Shown piece after piece: positions 37,476 to 45,218 of a DNA stretch of 64,000 nucleotides. The notes beneath the pieces are model-generated. The model saw only the letters and a program-made list of their open reading frames with translations, had not been told where the DNA came from and searched no databases. Location: assembly GCF_042647165.1 (NCBI RefSeq), contig NZ_JBHRUV010000013.1; one strand, given 5' to 3'. A program made the translations under genes and the position numbers. Origin of the DNA: Camelimonas abortus (GTDB taxonomy: Bacteria; Pseudomonadota; Alphaproteobacteria; Rhizobiales; Beijerinckiaceae). How positions within the stretch are numbered: the first letter of the stretch is position 1; each line of letters begins with the position of its first letter.

Positions 37476-37578
37476 GTCATGGCCGGGCTGGCCTGGCCGC
37501 CCGTCGCCAGGGCCGGGCCGTGCGCCCGGCGCGGGGGTGGGCGCGGTTGCGGACGCCCGGGTCAGGCCCGGGCATGAC
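37476..37578. repeat. Dispersed palindromic intergenic repeat, copy 1
   Basis: Begins GTCATGGCCGGGC and ends GCCCGGGCATGAC, nearly perfect inverted ends (12 of 13). The same end motifs and inner wording (GGCCGGGC, TGCGCCC) recur at 41804-41911. Similar GTCATGGCCGGG...CCGGGCATGAC elements are common between genes in Hyphomicrobiales. Confidence 0.65.
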
Positions 37579-37744
37579 GGCGGAAGGAAAGGGGCGGGCG
37601 GCGGATAGTCAGGCGTCCGGCTGACGCAGCGCGGCCGCTGATTTTCCGGATATTTCATGGAGAAATTGTAATTACATGGACAATGCGTATTTTATGCTGC
37701 CCCGCCTGTGCTTGATTTTGCTGCGTGATTTGGTTTGTACTGGG

Positions 37745-37757
37745 CGAACGGCGTTCG
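37745..37757. promoter_or_regulatory. Palindrome just upstream of the acidic small gene
   Basis: A perfect 6-1-6 palindrome (CGAACG, G, CGTTCG) ends 15 bases before the start codon, next to the ribosome site. It could be an operator or a small leader hairpin. Confidence 0.35.
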
Positions 37758-37772
37758 TTCTGGGGGGAAGGA

Positions 37773-37958
37773 ATGGCCAGTAACGGAGGCAGTCCCGCGG
37801 CGGACGCAGACATGCAGACCGAAATGGAGCAGCAGGCGGCCACGGGCGCCGTCGCTGCGTCCGTGGACCACGCCCTGTGGAAAGACGAAGGGTTGTGGAA
37901 CGACGTCGACGCGTCCGACTTCGCTGACGAAGACCACATCGCCGACGAAGATTTCTGA
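37773..37958 (+). CDS. Very acidic small protein of unknown function
   Basis: 61 residues from the ATG at 37773, which has GGGGGG 5 bases upstream; an in-frame ATG at 37725 would add 16 residues without a better ribosome site. It has 16 Asp/Glu against one Lys and no Arg or Cys. The C-terminal half alternates hydrophobic and acidic residues (ALWKDEGLWNDVDASDF, then ADEDHIADEDF), suggesting a binding peptide or DNA-mimic-like character. No family recognised. An A/T-rich promoter-like region and a palindrome precede it. It may be a real expressed gene; the antisense frame here is less convincing. Confidence 0.5.
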   Translation: MASNGGSPAADADMQTEMEQQAATGAVAASVDHALWKDEGLWNDVDASDFADEDHIADEDF

Positions 37959-38355
37959 CAGCGGCGGTCGCGGCTCCCGGCCTGCCGGCGCCCTGCCGCC
38001 TCGCCTGCGCGCCGGATGCGGGAGCCCCGGCGAAGGGCAGCGCCAGGCCGCCGGTTTTCGCGCCCGCCGCGCCAGCGGGCGTCGCCGCGGCCAGCCCACC
38101 CGCGCCGCCTGCGCCGTTTCCCCAATCCCTGTTTCCCCATCCCTGTTTCCGCCGCGTCCGCTCCGGGGCCGCCGCTCCGGCGCCGTCCATTTGTCGCAGC
38201 CGCAACCAGCGTGCGCCCACAGCGGGGCCTCGACAAATCTGGACGCGCGCGATTTATAGACCTAACGTTTGATCGGTTCGGCGGCGCAGCGCCGCGAAAC
38301 GCGCCAACGTGTTGAAAACAAACGCATGAACGGCGCGCCGGCGAAAGGAGGGGGC
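37959..38355. promoter_or_regulatory. Region upstream of the acyl-CoA cassette
   Basis: 397 bases with no supported gene. An A/T-richer segment (about 38247-38275) is followed by an inverted repeat GCGGCGC-A-GCGCCGC at about 38280-38295, 60-75 bases before the enoyl-CoA hydratase-like start: a possible operator. Confidence 0.35.
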
Positions 38356-39204
38356 ATGAAGGCGTATGAGACCGTGCTGGTCGAACGGCCGGCCGATGGC
38401 GTCGCGCGCATCGTCATGAACAGGCCCGCCGCCCGCAACGCCCAGAACCTCCAGCTCACCTACGACCTCAACGCCGCCTTTGACGACGCCGCGGCCGACG
38501 ACGCGGTGAAGGTGATCATCCTCGCCGGCGCGGACCCGCATTTCTCCGCCGGCCATGACCTGCGCGCCGGCGGGAAGAACGCCGCCGGCGCCGATTTTCC
38601 GCCCGTGTTCAACTGGGGCGGCTTCAGCGAGCCCGGCGCCCACGGCCTCTATGGCCGCGAGCAGGAAATCTACCTGCAGATGACCCGCCGCTGGCGCAAC
38701 GTCTCCAGGCCCACCATCGCCGAAGTGCAGGGCCGCTGCGTCGCCGGCGGGCTGATGCTGGCCTGGGCCTGCGACCTCATCGTCGCCAGCGACGACGCCT
38801 CTTTCTGCGACCCGGTGGTGACCATGGGCGTGTGCGGCGTCGAATGGTTCGTCCACCCCTGGGAGCTGGGCCCGCGCAAGGCGAAGGAGCTCCTGTTCAC
38901 CGCCGACAGCTGGAGCGCCCGCGAGGGCTACCGGCTCGGCATGGTCAACCATGTGGTTCCGCGTGAGCAGCTGCGCGCCTTCACCCTTGATCTGGCGCGG
39001 CGCATCGCCGCCAAGCCCGCCTTCGCCCTCAAGCTGACGAAGGAGGCCGTCAACGGCGCCCTCGACATCATGGGCCAGCAGGCGGCCATCGACAGGGCCT
39101 TCGCCCTGCACCAGCTGTGCCACGCGCACAACCAGCAGCAGTTTGGTTCACTCGTAGACCCGGCCGGCGTGCCTGCGCCGGTCAAGGACAAGGCGAAAGT
39201 CTGA
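38356..39204 (+). CDS. Enoyl-CoA hydratase/isomerase family protein lacking both catalytic Glu
   Basis: 282 residues of crotonase fold. CoA/oxyanion elements are present (FSAGHDLRAGG, then CVAGGLMLAWACDLIVASDD). At the positions of the two catalytic glutamates of enoyl-CoA hydratase (GGGCE and QPE) this protein has Met (GGLML) and Val (CDPVV), so ordinary hydratase chemistry is unlikely; a different crotonase reaction or acyl-CoA binding is possible. ATG 38356 has AAGGAGG 6 bases upstream; an in-frame ATG at 38326 has none. First of three genes, ending 2 bases before the acyl-CoA dehydrogenase start. Confidence 0.85.
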   Translation: MKAYETVLVERPADGVARIVMNRPAARNAQNLQLTYDLNAAFDDAAADDAVKVIILAGADPHFSAGHDLRAGGKNAAGADFPPVFNWGGFSEPGAHGLYGREQEIYLQMTRRWRNVSRPTIAEVQGRCVAGGLMLAWACDLIVASDDASFCDPVVTMGVCGVEWFVHPWELGPRKAKELLFTADSWSAREGYRLGMVNHVVPREQLRAFTLDLARRIAAKPAFALKLTKEAVNGALDIMGQQAAIDRAFALHQLCHAHNQQQFGSLVDPAGVPAPVKDKAKV

Positions 39205-39206
39205 CC

Positions 39207-40355
39207 ATGGATCTCACTCCAACCGAAGAAATGCGCATGTTGCGCGAAAGCGCGGAGCGTTTTGTCCGCGACCAGTACAATCCGGACGCGCGGCGCAAGC
39301 GCGCCGAGGCGGGCGAGGGCTTCTCGCCGGCGACCTGGAAGGAGTTCGCCGACCTCGGCTGGCTCGCCGTGCCGTTCCCGGAGGAGTTCGGCGGTCTCGG
39401 CGGCGGCGCCGTCGAAACCGGCATCCTGATGGAGGCGTTTGGCCAGGGGCTCGTCGATTCGCCCTATCTCGCCACGGTCGTGCTGGGCGGCGGCGCCGTC
39501 CTCGCCGCCGGCTCGCAGGAGCAGAAGGCGGAGCTGCTGCCGAAGGTCGCCGCCGGCGAGCTGCGCCTCGCCTTCGCCCACAGCGAGCGCCAGGCGCGCA
39601 ACGACCTGCAGGACGTGGCGACCCGCGCCGCGCGCGACGGCGACGGCTGGGTGATCGACGGCGCCAAGACCGCCGTGCTCGACGCCGCGGGCGCCGACAT
39701 CATCATCGTCTCGGCCCGCATCAGCGGCGGCCAGAAGGACGCCGCCGGCATCGGCCTGTTTCTCGTGCCGCGCGACGCCGCCGGCCTGACGCTGCGCAAT
39801 GACCTGCGGCTCGGCGGCGGCTCGGTGTCGCAGCTCACCCTCTCCGGCGTGCGCGTCGGCGCCGGCGCGCTGCTCGGCGGCTCCGACAACGCCCTGCCGG
39901 CCATCGAAAAGACGTGCGACGCCGGCGCCGCGGCGCTGTGCGCGGAGGCCGTGGGCATGATGCAGACCCTGGTGGAGACCACCGCCGCCTACATCAAGAC
40001 CCGCGAGCAGTTCGGCCGTCCGCTCGCCGCCAACCAGGCGCTGCGTCACCGCATGTCCGACATGGCCGTGGCGCTGGAGGAGGCCCGCTCGCTGGCCCTG
40101 CGCGCCGCCCTGTTCATCGAGGACGAGCCGGCGGCCCGCGGCCGCGCCGTGGCCGGAGCCAAGGCGAAGATCGGTCGCGGCGCGCGCTTCGTCGCCGAGC
40201 AGGCCGTGCAGCTGCACGGGGGCATGGGCGTGACCGAGGAGCTGGAGATCGGCTCGTTCCTCAAGCGCGTGGTGTTCTTCGACGCCATGTTCGGCGGTCC
40301 GGACGTGCAGCTGCGCCGCCACGCCGCGCTCAGCGCCGCCAGCCGCGCCGCCTGA
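39207..40355 (+). CDS. Acyl-CoA dehydrogenase (PimD-like small subunit)
   Basis: 382 residues of the acyl-CoA dehydrogenase fold: N-terminal helical domain, beta domain, and C-terminal helical domain with REQFGRPLAANQALRHRMSDM and HGGMGVTEELEIGSFLKR. FAD-dependent alpha,beta-desaturation of an acyl-CoA is the family reaction. The pairing with a second, larger dehydrogenase resembles heteromeric enzymes such as pimeloyl-CoA dehydrogenase PimC/PimD or actinobacterial FadE pairs, in which one subunit often lacks part of the active site. Start is 2 bases after the hydratase-like gene. Confidence 0.87.
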   Translation: MDLTPTEEMRMLRESAERFVRDQYNPDARRKRAEAGEGFSPATWKEFADLGWLAVPFPEEFGGLGGGAVETGILMEAFGQGLVDSPYLATVVLGGGAVLAAGSQEQKAELLPKVAAGELRLAFAHSERQARNDLQDVATRAARDGDGWVIDGAKTAVLDAAGADIIIVSARISGGQKDAAGIGLFLVPRDAAGLTLRNDLRLGGGSVSQLTLSGVRVGAGALLGGSDNALPAIEKTCDAGAAALCAEAVGMMQTLVETTAAYIKTREQFGRPLAANQALRHRMSDMAVALEEARSLALRAALFIEDEPAARGRAVAGAKAKIGRGARFVAEQAVQLHGGMGVTEELEIGSFLKRVVFFDAMFGGPDVQLRRHAALSAASRAA

Positions 40356-40452
40356 GCCCGCTGGCGGCGCGCGGCAGGATCCGCCTCACCAGGAACTAGG
40401 GGAGCCGCCGCGGCCGGGCGAGGCCGGCGGCAGGCTCCGGGAGAAACGACCG

Positions 40453-41649
40453 ATGAATTTCTCGTTCACTGAAGAGGAGCTCGCCTTCCGCCAGGAGGTG
40501 CGCGACTTCCTCGCCGAAACCCTCACGCCCGAGATGAAGCGCAACGAGGCGCTGACCCCGTCGGTGTTCTCGGATCGCGCCCAGTCCGACCCGTGGCACA
40601 AGGCGCTGGCCCGCAAGGGCTGGGCCGCCCCGTTCTGGCCGAAGGAATACGGCGGCCCCGGCTGGACCCCGGCCCAGCGCTGGATCTTCGCCACGGAGTG
40701 CGCCAGGGCCGGCGCGCCCAGCACCTCGCCCATGGGCATCTCCATGGTCGGCCCGGTGATCATCAGGTTCGGCACGCCCGAGCAGAAGGCCTATTACCTG
40801 CCGCGCATCCTCAACTGCGAGGACTACTGGTGCCAGGGCTACTCCGAGCCTGGCTCGGGCTCCGATCTCGCCTCGCTGAAGACCCGCGCGGTGCGCGACG
40901 GCGACCACTACGTCATCAACGGCACCAAGATCTGGACCACCCACGCCCATGAGGCGAACATGATGTTCGCCCTGGTGCGCACCGACGACACCGGTCGCAA
41001 GCAGGAGGGCATCAGCTTCATCCTGATCGACATGAAGTCGCCGGGCATCACCATCCGCCCGATCATCACCATCGGCGGCGACCATGAGGTGAACCAGGTC
41101 TTCTTCGACGACGTGCGCGTGCCGGTGGCCAACCTCATCGGCGAGGAAGGCAAGGGCTGGACCTACGGCAAGTATCTGCTCGAGTTCGAGCGCGGCGGCG
41201 GCATCGCCGCGGCCCGCCTGCGTCGCGGCCTCAACCATGTGGTGGCGCTGGCCAGCGAGCACGCGCCGGGCCTGCCCATCGACGATCCGGTGATCGCCGC
41301 GCGCATCTCCGAGATCGAGATCGACATCGACGCGCTGGAGATGACCGAGCTGCGCATCATGTCGGCGCTGCAGACCGGCCAGAATCCGGGCGCGGTGTCG
41401 TCGCTGCTCAAGCTGCGCAACAGCGAGATCAAGCAGGCGATCACCCGTCTGGCCGTGGACGTGCTCGGCTATGACGCGCTGGTGTGGGAGCCGCGCCGCC
41501 CGCTGTACGGCCTCAACAGCGAGCCCACCCTGCCGGAGGTCGAGCTGCCGGTGACGCCGGAGTATCTCAACAGCCGCGCCTTCACCATTTTCGGCGGCTC
41601 GTCCGAGGTGCAGCGCGACATCATCGCCAAGCTGATGGTGGGCCTCTGA
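40453..41649 (+). CDS. Acyl-CoA dehydrogenase (PimC-like large subunit)
   Basis: 398 residues. Closely resembles the large subunit of pimeloyl-CoA dehydrogenase: GWAAPFWPKEYGGPGW, WWCQGF-type WCQGYSEPGSGSDLASLKT, KIWTTHAHEANMMF, DVRVPVANLIGEEGKGW and C-terminal FTIFGGSSEVQRDIIAKLM. It would bind FAD and an acyl-CoA, probably dicarboxylyl or branched, with the preceding subunit. Substrate is inferred from similarity only. A strong terminator at 41715 ends the cassette. Confidence 0.88.
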   Translation: MNFSFTEEELAFRQEVRDFLAETLTPEMKRNEALTPSVFSDRAQSDPWHKALARKGWAAPFWPKEYGGPGWTPAQRWIFATECARAGAPSTSPMGISMVGPVIIRFGTPEQKAYYLPRILNCEDYWCQGYSEPGSGSDLASLKTRAVRDGDHYVINGTKIWTTHAHEANMMFALVRTDDTGRKQEGISFILIDMKSPGITIRPIITIGGDHEVNQVFFDDVRVPVANLIGEEGKGWTYGKYLLEFERGGGIAAARLRRGLNHVVALASEHAPGLPIDDPVIAARISEIEIDIDALEMTELRIMSALQTGQNPGAVSSLLKLRNSEIKQAITRLAVDVLGYDALVWEPRRPLYGLNSEPTLPEVELPVTPEYLNSRAFTIFGGSSEVQRDIIAKLMVGL

Positions 41650-41714
41650 TTCCGCGGCGCGGGGCCGCCCGCCCCGCGCGTTTCCGGCGGCCGGGGGCCC
41701 GCCCGCCGGCGTTC

Positions 41715-41744
41715 AGCCCGCGCGGCGCGCCGCGCGGGCTTTTT
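41715..41744 (+). terminator. Intrinsic terminator of the acyl-CoA cassette
   Basis: A perfect 26-base palindrome (41715-41740) followed by a T run ending at 41744, 66 bases after the dehydrogenase stop. Confidence 0.9.
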
Positions 41745-41803
41745 GCCGGGCGCAAGAGACGCGCGCCGCCATGGCGGAGCCCGCGCCGCGCGTCGCCTCA
41801 GCC

Positions 41804-41911
41804 ATCATGGCCGGGCCTGACCCGGCCATCCGTCACGCCGGCCGGGCCATGCGCCCGCTCCGGGTTCCGGGGCGCGCGGCTGCTGGCGCTCCGGGCGCGC
41901 CCGCGCATGAC
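41804..41911. repeat. Dispersed palindromic intergenic repeat, copy 2
   Basis: Starts ATCATGGCCGGGCCTGACCC and ends CCCGCGCATGAC; matches copy 1 at 37476-37578 in its ends and several inner blocks. More diverged than copy 1. Confidence 0.6.
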
Positions 41912-42091
41912 GGCGAAGGGGAGGGGGCCTGGAGCCAGGCGGGAACGGGGCGCGGCCGCATCCGGCGCTGGCGCGGGCGGGCAGGCCGGCGCCGGCCTGT
42001 TCGCGGTCCGCCGGCCCAGGCGCCCGGCCCGCCGGTCCGGGCGGCTCCGCCCCTGCGATCCGCAGGCGCGCGGAACGGCGCGCCGGCGGCG

Positions 42092-43099
42092 TCACTGCGC
42101 CGTCGCCGCCTCGCGGCACTGGCCGGCGGCTGCGCCGAGACGGGCGCGGCCTTCCGGCGTCAGCGCGCCGGAGAGCGCCGGTCCCGACAGGCCGTCGCGG
42201 CGCAGCGAATCCACCATGCAGTCGCAATAGCTCCGGCAATAGGCCTCACCGCCGCCAAGGCCGTGGCAGGCGTCGCGGCACTGGCCGCCGACGCGCATGT
42301 CCAGCGCCGCCTGGCTGGGACCGAACGCCCATGCGAGGGCGCCGAAAAAAGCCATCAGCGCCAGCTGGTGCGTCAGATAGACGAACAGGCTGTGCCTGCC
42401 GGCGAAGGTCAGCAGGCGCCCCACGCGACCGGCGCCGCGCCAGCGGCCGGCCGCCGTGTCCGGAAACCAGCCGCCGGCCGCCCTGGCCGCCGCCACCCCC
42501 AGCAGCACCACCCCGAACCAGGGAAACACCGGAACCCAGTCGGCGGTGTTGGGCAGGACGTCGGCGAGGCCGGTGACGACCAGCGGCCCCCACGCGAACA
42601 CCGGCGAGGTCCAGAAAAACGGCAGCGCGATCACCGCCGCGCCGGCCAGCGCCGTCGCCAGCGGCGGCAGGCGCAGGAACGGCAGCGCCAGCACGCTGGA
42701 CAGGGCGATGCAGTGCAGGATGCCGAAGAAAATCAGCTGGCCCGGATTGCCGATCCAGGTGGCGAGCGTCACCGCCGCCGCGCCGGCGCAGATCATGGCG
42801 AGCCGCCGGCCCCATGCCCGCCAGTCCATGCCGCCGCGGCTGGCGAGGACCAGGCTGACGCCCACCAGAAACAGGAAGCTGCCGGCGATGGCGTGGGCGA
42901 AATTGCGCCAGAACGGCGAATGCACCGCGTCAACCGGCGCCAGGTTGAAAAAGGTGATGTCCCACGCGCTGTGGTAAATCACCATGCAGACAAGGGCGAC
43001 GCCGCGCGCCGCGTCGATCACCGGCAGACGCGGCGCCCGCGCCGCCTCGGCGCCCGCCGGCCGCGTCGCGGCCGGGCCGCCAGCCGCCTCCACGGTCAT
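42092..43099 (-). CDS. DUF1624 (heparan-alpha-glucosaminide N-acetyltransferase-like) membrane protein with Cys-rich tail
   Basis: 335 residues. DUF1624 entry motif VIDAARGVALVCMVIYHSAWD is followed by about eight membrane helices, with SFLFLVGVSLVLASRGG, FFGILHCIALSSVLALPF, FPWFGVVLLG and HSLFVYLTHQ. The family includes lysosomal HGSNAT-type transmembrane acetyltransferases; bacterial substrates are unknown. After the last helix there is an extra soluble tail of about 70 residues with six Cys (CRDACHGLGGGEAYCRSYCD onward), which is not part of the membrane domain. Its ATG overlaps the bpt stop (ATGA). Confidence 0.8.
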   Translation of the reverse strand: MTVEAAGGPAATRPAGAEAARAPRLPVIDAARGVALVCMVIYHSAWDITFFNLAPVDAVHSPFWRNFAHAIAGSFLFLVGVSLVLASRGGMDWRAWGRRLAMICAGAAAVTLATWIGNPGQLIFFGILHCIALSSVLALPFLRLPPLATALAGAAVIALPFFWTSPVFAWGPLVVTGLADVLPNTADWVPVFPWFGVVLLGVAAARAAGGWFPDTAAGRWRGAGRVGRLLTFAGRHSLFVYLTHQLALMAFFGALAWAFGPSQAALDMRVGGQCRDACHGLGGGEAYCRSYCDCMVDSLRRDGLSGPALSGALTPEGRARLGAAAGQCREAATAQ

Positions 43100-43842
43100 T
43101 CCGCCCGCCTCCAGCCGGCCGGCGTCAGCCGCTCCTGCGGCCGGAAGCGCGCCTTGTAGGCCATGCGCGCCGAGCCCTCCACCCAGTAGCCCAGGTACAC
43201 ATAGGGCAGGCCCATCACGCGGGCGCGGCGGATGTGGTCGAGAATCATGAAGGTTCCGAGACTGCGGCCGGGCTGGGCCGGATCATAGAACGAATACACC
43301 ATCGACAGCCCGTCATGCAGGATGTCGGTGAGCGCCGCGGCCACCAGCGGTCCCTCGCCGCGGCCGGTGAACGCCGTGTCCGGCCCGCGCCGCCGGTAGG
43401 TGACGAGGCGGGTGTCGACATGCGTCTCCTCCACCATCATCACGTAGTCCTGCACCGTCATGTCGGCCATGCCGCCGTCGGCGTGGCGCGCCAGCAGGTA
43501 TTCGCGGAACAGGGCGTACTGCTCGGAGGTGGCTTCGGCCGGCCCCATGACGCCGGCCAGGTCCCCGTTCGCCGCCAGCACGCGGCGGAAGGCGCGGCCG
43601 GGGCGGAAGCCGGCGACCGGAATGCGCACCGAGACGCAGGCCTGGCAGCCCTCGCACGCCGGACGGTAGGCGATGGTCTGCGAACGGCGGAAGCCGCTGT
43701 TGCTGAGCAGGTCGTTGATCTCCCGCGCCCGCCGGCCGATCAGGTGGGTGAACACCTTGCGCTCCTCGCGCCCCGGCAGATAGGGACAGGGCGAGGGGGC
43801 GGTGATGAAGAAACGGGGCGTTTCGCGCGAAAATGTCGTCAC
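43096..43842 (-). CDS. bpt: Aspartate/glutamate leucyltransferase (Bpt), bacterial N-end rule
   Basis: 248 residues. Bpt transfers Leu from Leu-tRNA to N-terminal Asp/Glu, making substrates for ClpS/ClpAP. N-terminal CPYLPGREERKVFTHL and the Cys cluster ACEGCQACVSVRIPV match the ATE N domain; the C domain has DGLSMVYSFYDP and YVYLGYWVEGSARMAYKARF. It overlaps the DUF1624 start by four bases, so the two are coupled. Annotation as arginyltransferase Ate is the same family; in bacteria of this type the leucyl form is usual. Confidence 0.9.
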   Translation of the reverse strand: MTTFSRETPRFFITAPSPCPYLPGREERKVFTHLIGRRAREINDLLSNSGFRRSQTIAYRPACEGCQACVSVRIPVAGFRPGRAFRRVLAANGDLAGVMGPAEATSEQYALFREYLLARHADGGMADMTVQDYVMMVEETHVDTRLVTYRRRGPDTAFTGRGEGPLVAAALTDILHDGLSMVYSFYDPAQPGRSLGTFMILDHIRRARVMGLPYVYLGYWVEGSARMAYKARFRPQERLTPAGWRRAE

Positions 43843-43945
43843 GCCAAGGCCCCTCCCTGCTGCGCCGCCTGCGGCGGCCCGTCGGGAGACGATAGCACCG
43901 GCCCGCGGCGGAGGGAAACACCCGGCCGGGGCCCCGCCGCGCGCG

Positions 43946-44410
43946 TCAGTCGTTCCACACCACCGTCAGGCCGGCCAGCAGGTCGTGGCCCATGCGGCCG
44001 CGGCCGTCGATGAGGCCGACGACCACGTCCGCCAGCCACAGCAGGCCGGTGCTGGCCGCAACATAGAAGAACAGCGCGTGCGCGCCGGCGGTGATCGCGT
44101 CCACCGGGCCGCCGAGATTGCGCACCACCTTCAGCCCCATCAGCCGCATGCCGATGGTGGCCTGCCGCCGCCCGCCGACGGTGATCATGCTGTAAATGAT
44201 GCCCGAGGCCGGAACCACCAGCGCGAACAGGAACCAGCCCAGCCCGAAGGTGATGAAGCCGAGCACGAAGACGATGAAGGCCAGCATCATCGTCCACACG
44301 GCGATGATCACCAGGTCGACCAGCCACGCCAGCAGGCGGGTGGGCAGCACGCCATTGGTGCGCCAGCGCCATTCAGGGGCGGGCGGGGCGGCGTAGTCAG
44401 TGTGGGCCAT
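43946..44410 (-). CDS. RDD family membrane protein
   Basis: 154 residues, three to four membrane helices. The R and D-D positions appear as LPTRLLAWLVDLVIIAVW; later GRRQATIGMRLMGLKVV and GRMGHDLLAGLTVVW are typical RDD blocks. Some RDD proteins are Na+(Li+)/H+ antiporters; most are uncharacterised. Start at 44410 chosen (AHTDYAAPPAPEWRW); the upstream frame to 44560 is unlike the family. AGGAGG lies about 10 bases before the start. Confidence 0.87.
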   Translation of the reverse strand: MAHTDYAAPPAPEWRWRTNGVLPTRLLAWLVDLVIIAVWTMMLAFIVFVLGFITFGLGWFLFALVVPASGIIYSMITVGGRRQATIGMRLMGLKVVRNLGGPVDAITAGAHALFFYVAASTGLLWLADVVVGLIDGRGRMGHDLLAGLTVVWND

Positions 44411-44651
44411 GGAGATGCGCCTCCTCGGCGGGGGAGCCGTTGCGGACAGGGGCCGCGACGCGCCCCGTGGGCGCGCGCGGCCGTTGAGGGACGCGGCCGC
44501 CGCGCCTCGCCGGCGCGCGGTGACCGCTCCGGGCGGCGACCCGCCGGGCCGGCGCCGCAAGCCAATATGGGGCCGCCGGCGGGGAAATCCAGTCCCGCGC
44601 CGCGGGCTGGGGCGGGAAAGGCGCCGGACGCACGCCGCCGGCCGCGCCCTG

Positions 44652-45191
44652 TCAGTTGTTTCCGCCGGCCGGCGCCTTCACCTGCGCCGCGCCCGGGTCC
44701 GGCGGCGGGCCGTCGTCGGCCTCCAGGTAAAACCGGCGCAGAAAATAGAAATTGGCCTCGCCCAGCGGGCCGCGCTCGGTGGAGACGCCGGTGATGCGGG
44801 GCCGTCCGCCGTCGCCGGCGGCGAAACGGCAGCCCACCACGCGCGCCCGCGTGCGCCCGTCCGGCAGATGCGCCACATAGGCGACGCGCAGCGCGCCCTC
44901 GCCGGGGCCGCGCCGGGCCGGGCCGAAACTGTAGGTGGTACCCTCCGGATTGAGCGCCGGAATGACCGAGCGGCACAGGCTGACCGCCCGGGGATCCAGC
45001 TGCTCCGGCCACAGCTTCCACAGCGCCAGGCAGCCGGCGCCCAGCGCCGCCCCGACGGCGACGGCGCACAGCATGGCCAGCCGCGAGGGACCGCGCCCCC
45101 CGCCGCCCGCAGCCGGCGGCCGGCCCGCGTCCGCCGCCGCGGTCGCTGGCCGCGTCGCCGCTTTTCCGCCGCCATGGTCCGTCGCGGTCAT
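44652..45191 (-). CDS. Hypothetical single-pass membrane protein beside hemB
   Basis: 179 residues. A Gly/Ala-rich cytoplasmic start, one membrane helix (about 38-58, LAMLCAVAVGAALGAGCLAL), then a probable periplasmic domain with two Cys (VSLCRSVIPALNPEGTTYSF ... VVGCRFAAGD) that could form a disulphide. No domain recognised. It lies 27 bases after hemB and before the RDD gene on the same strand, so it probably shares the hemB transcript. Function unknown. Confidence 0.75.
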   Translation of the reverse strand: MTATDHGGGKAATRPATAAADAGRPPAAGGGGRGPSRLAMLCAVAVGAALGAGCLALWKLWPEQLDPRAVSLCRSVIPALNPEGTTYSFGPARRGPGEGALRVAYVAHLPDGRTRARVVGCRFAAGDGGRPRITGVSTERGPLGEANFYFLRRFYLEADDGPPPDPGAAQVKAPAGGNN

Positions 45192-45218
45192 GTTTCCTTC
45201 GCGGTCACGCGTCGCGGA

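Larger units (their letters stand above)
37314..37772. other. parC-downstream gap with dispersed repeat and promoter area
   Basis: 459 bases. Holds repeat copy 1 (37476-37578), then an A/T-rich stretch at about 37640-37740 that is unusual for this genome and is the probable promoter of the acidic small protein gene. No other gene seen. Confidence 0.5.
41650..42091. other. Gap after the acyl-CoA cassette
   Basis: 442 bases between converging genes. Contains the terminator (41715-41744) and dispersed repeat copy 2 (41804-41911); nothing else recognised. Confidence 0.6.

Noticed and set aside
37692..38099. 135-codon frame antisense to the acidic small protein
   Set aside because: Arg/Pro-rich shadow; the plus-strand frame has the better ribosome site and start context.
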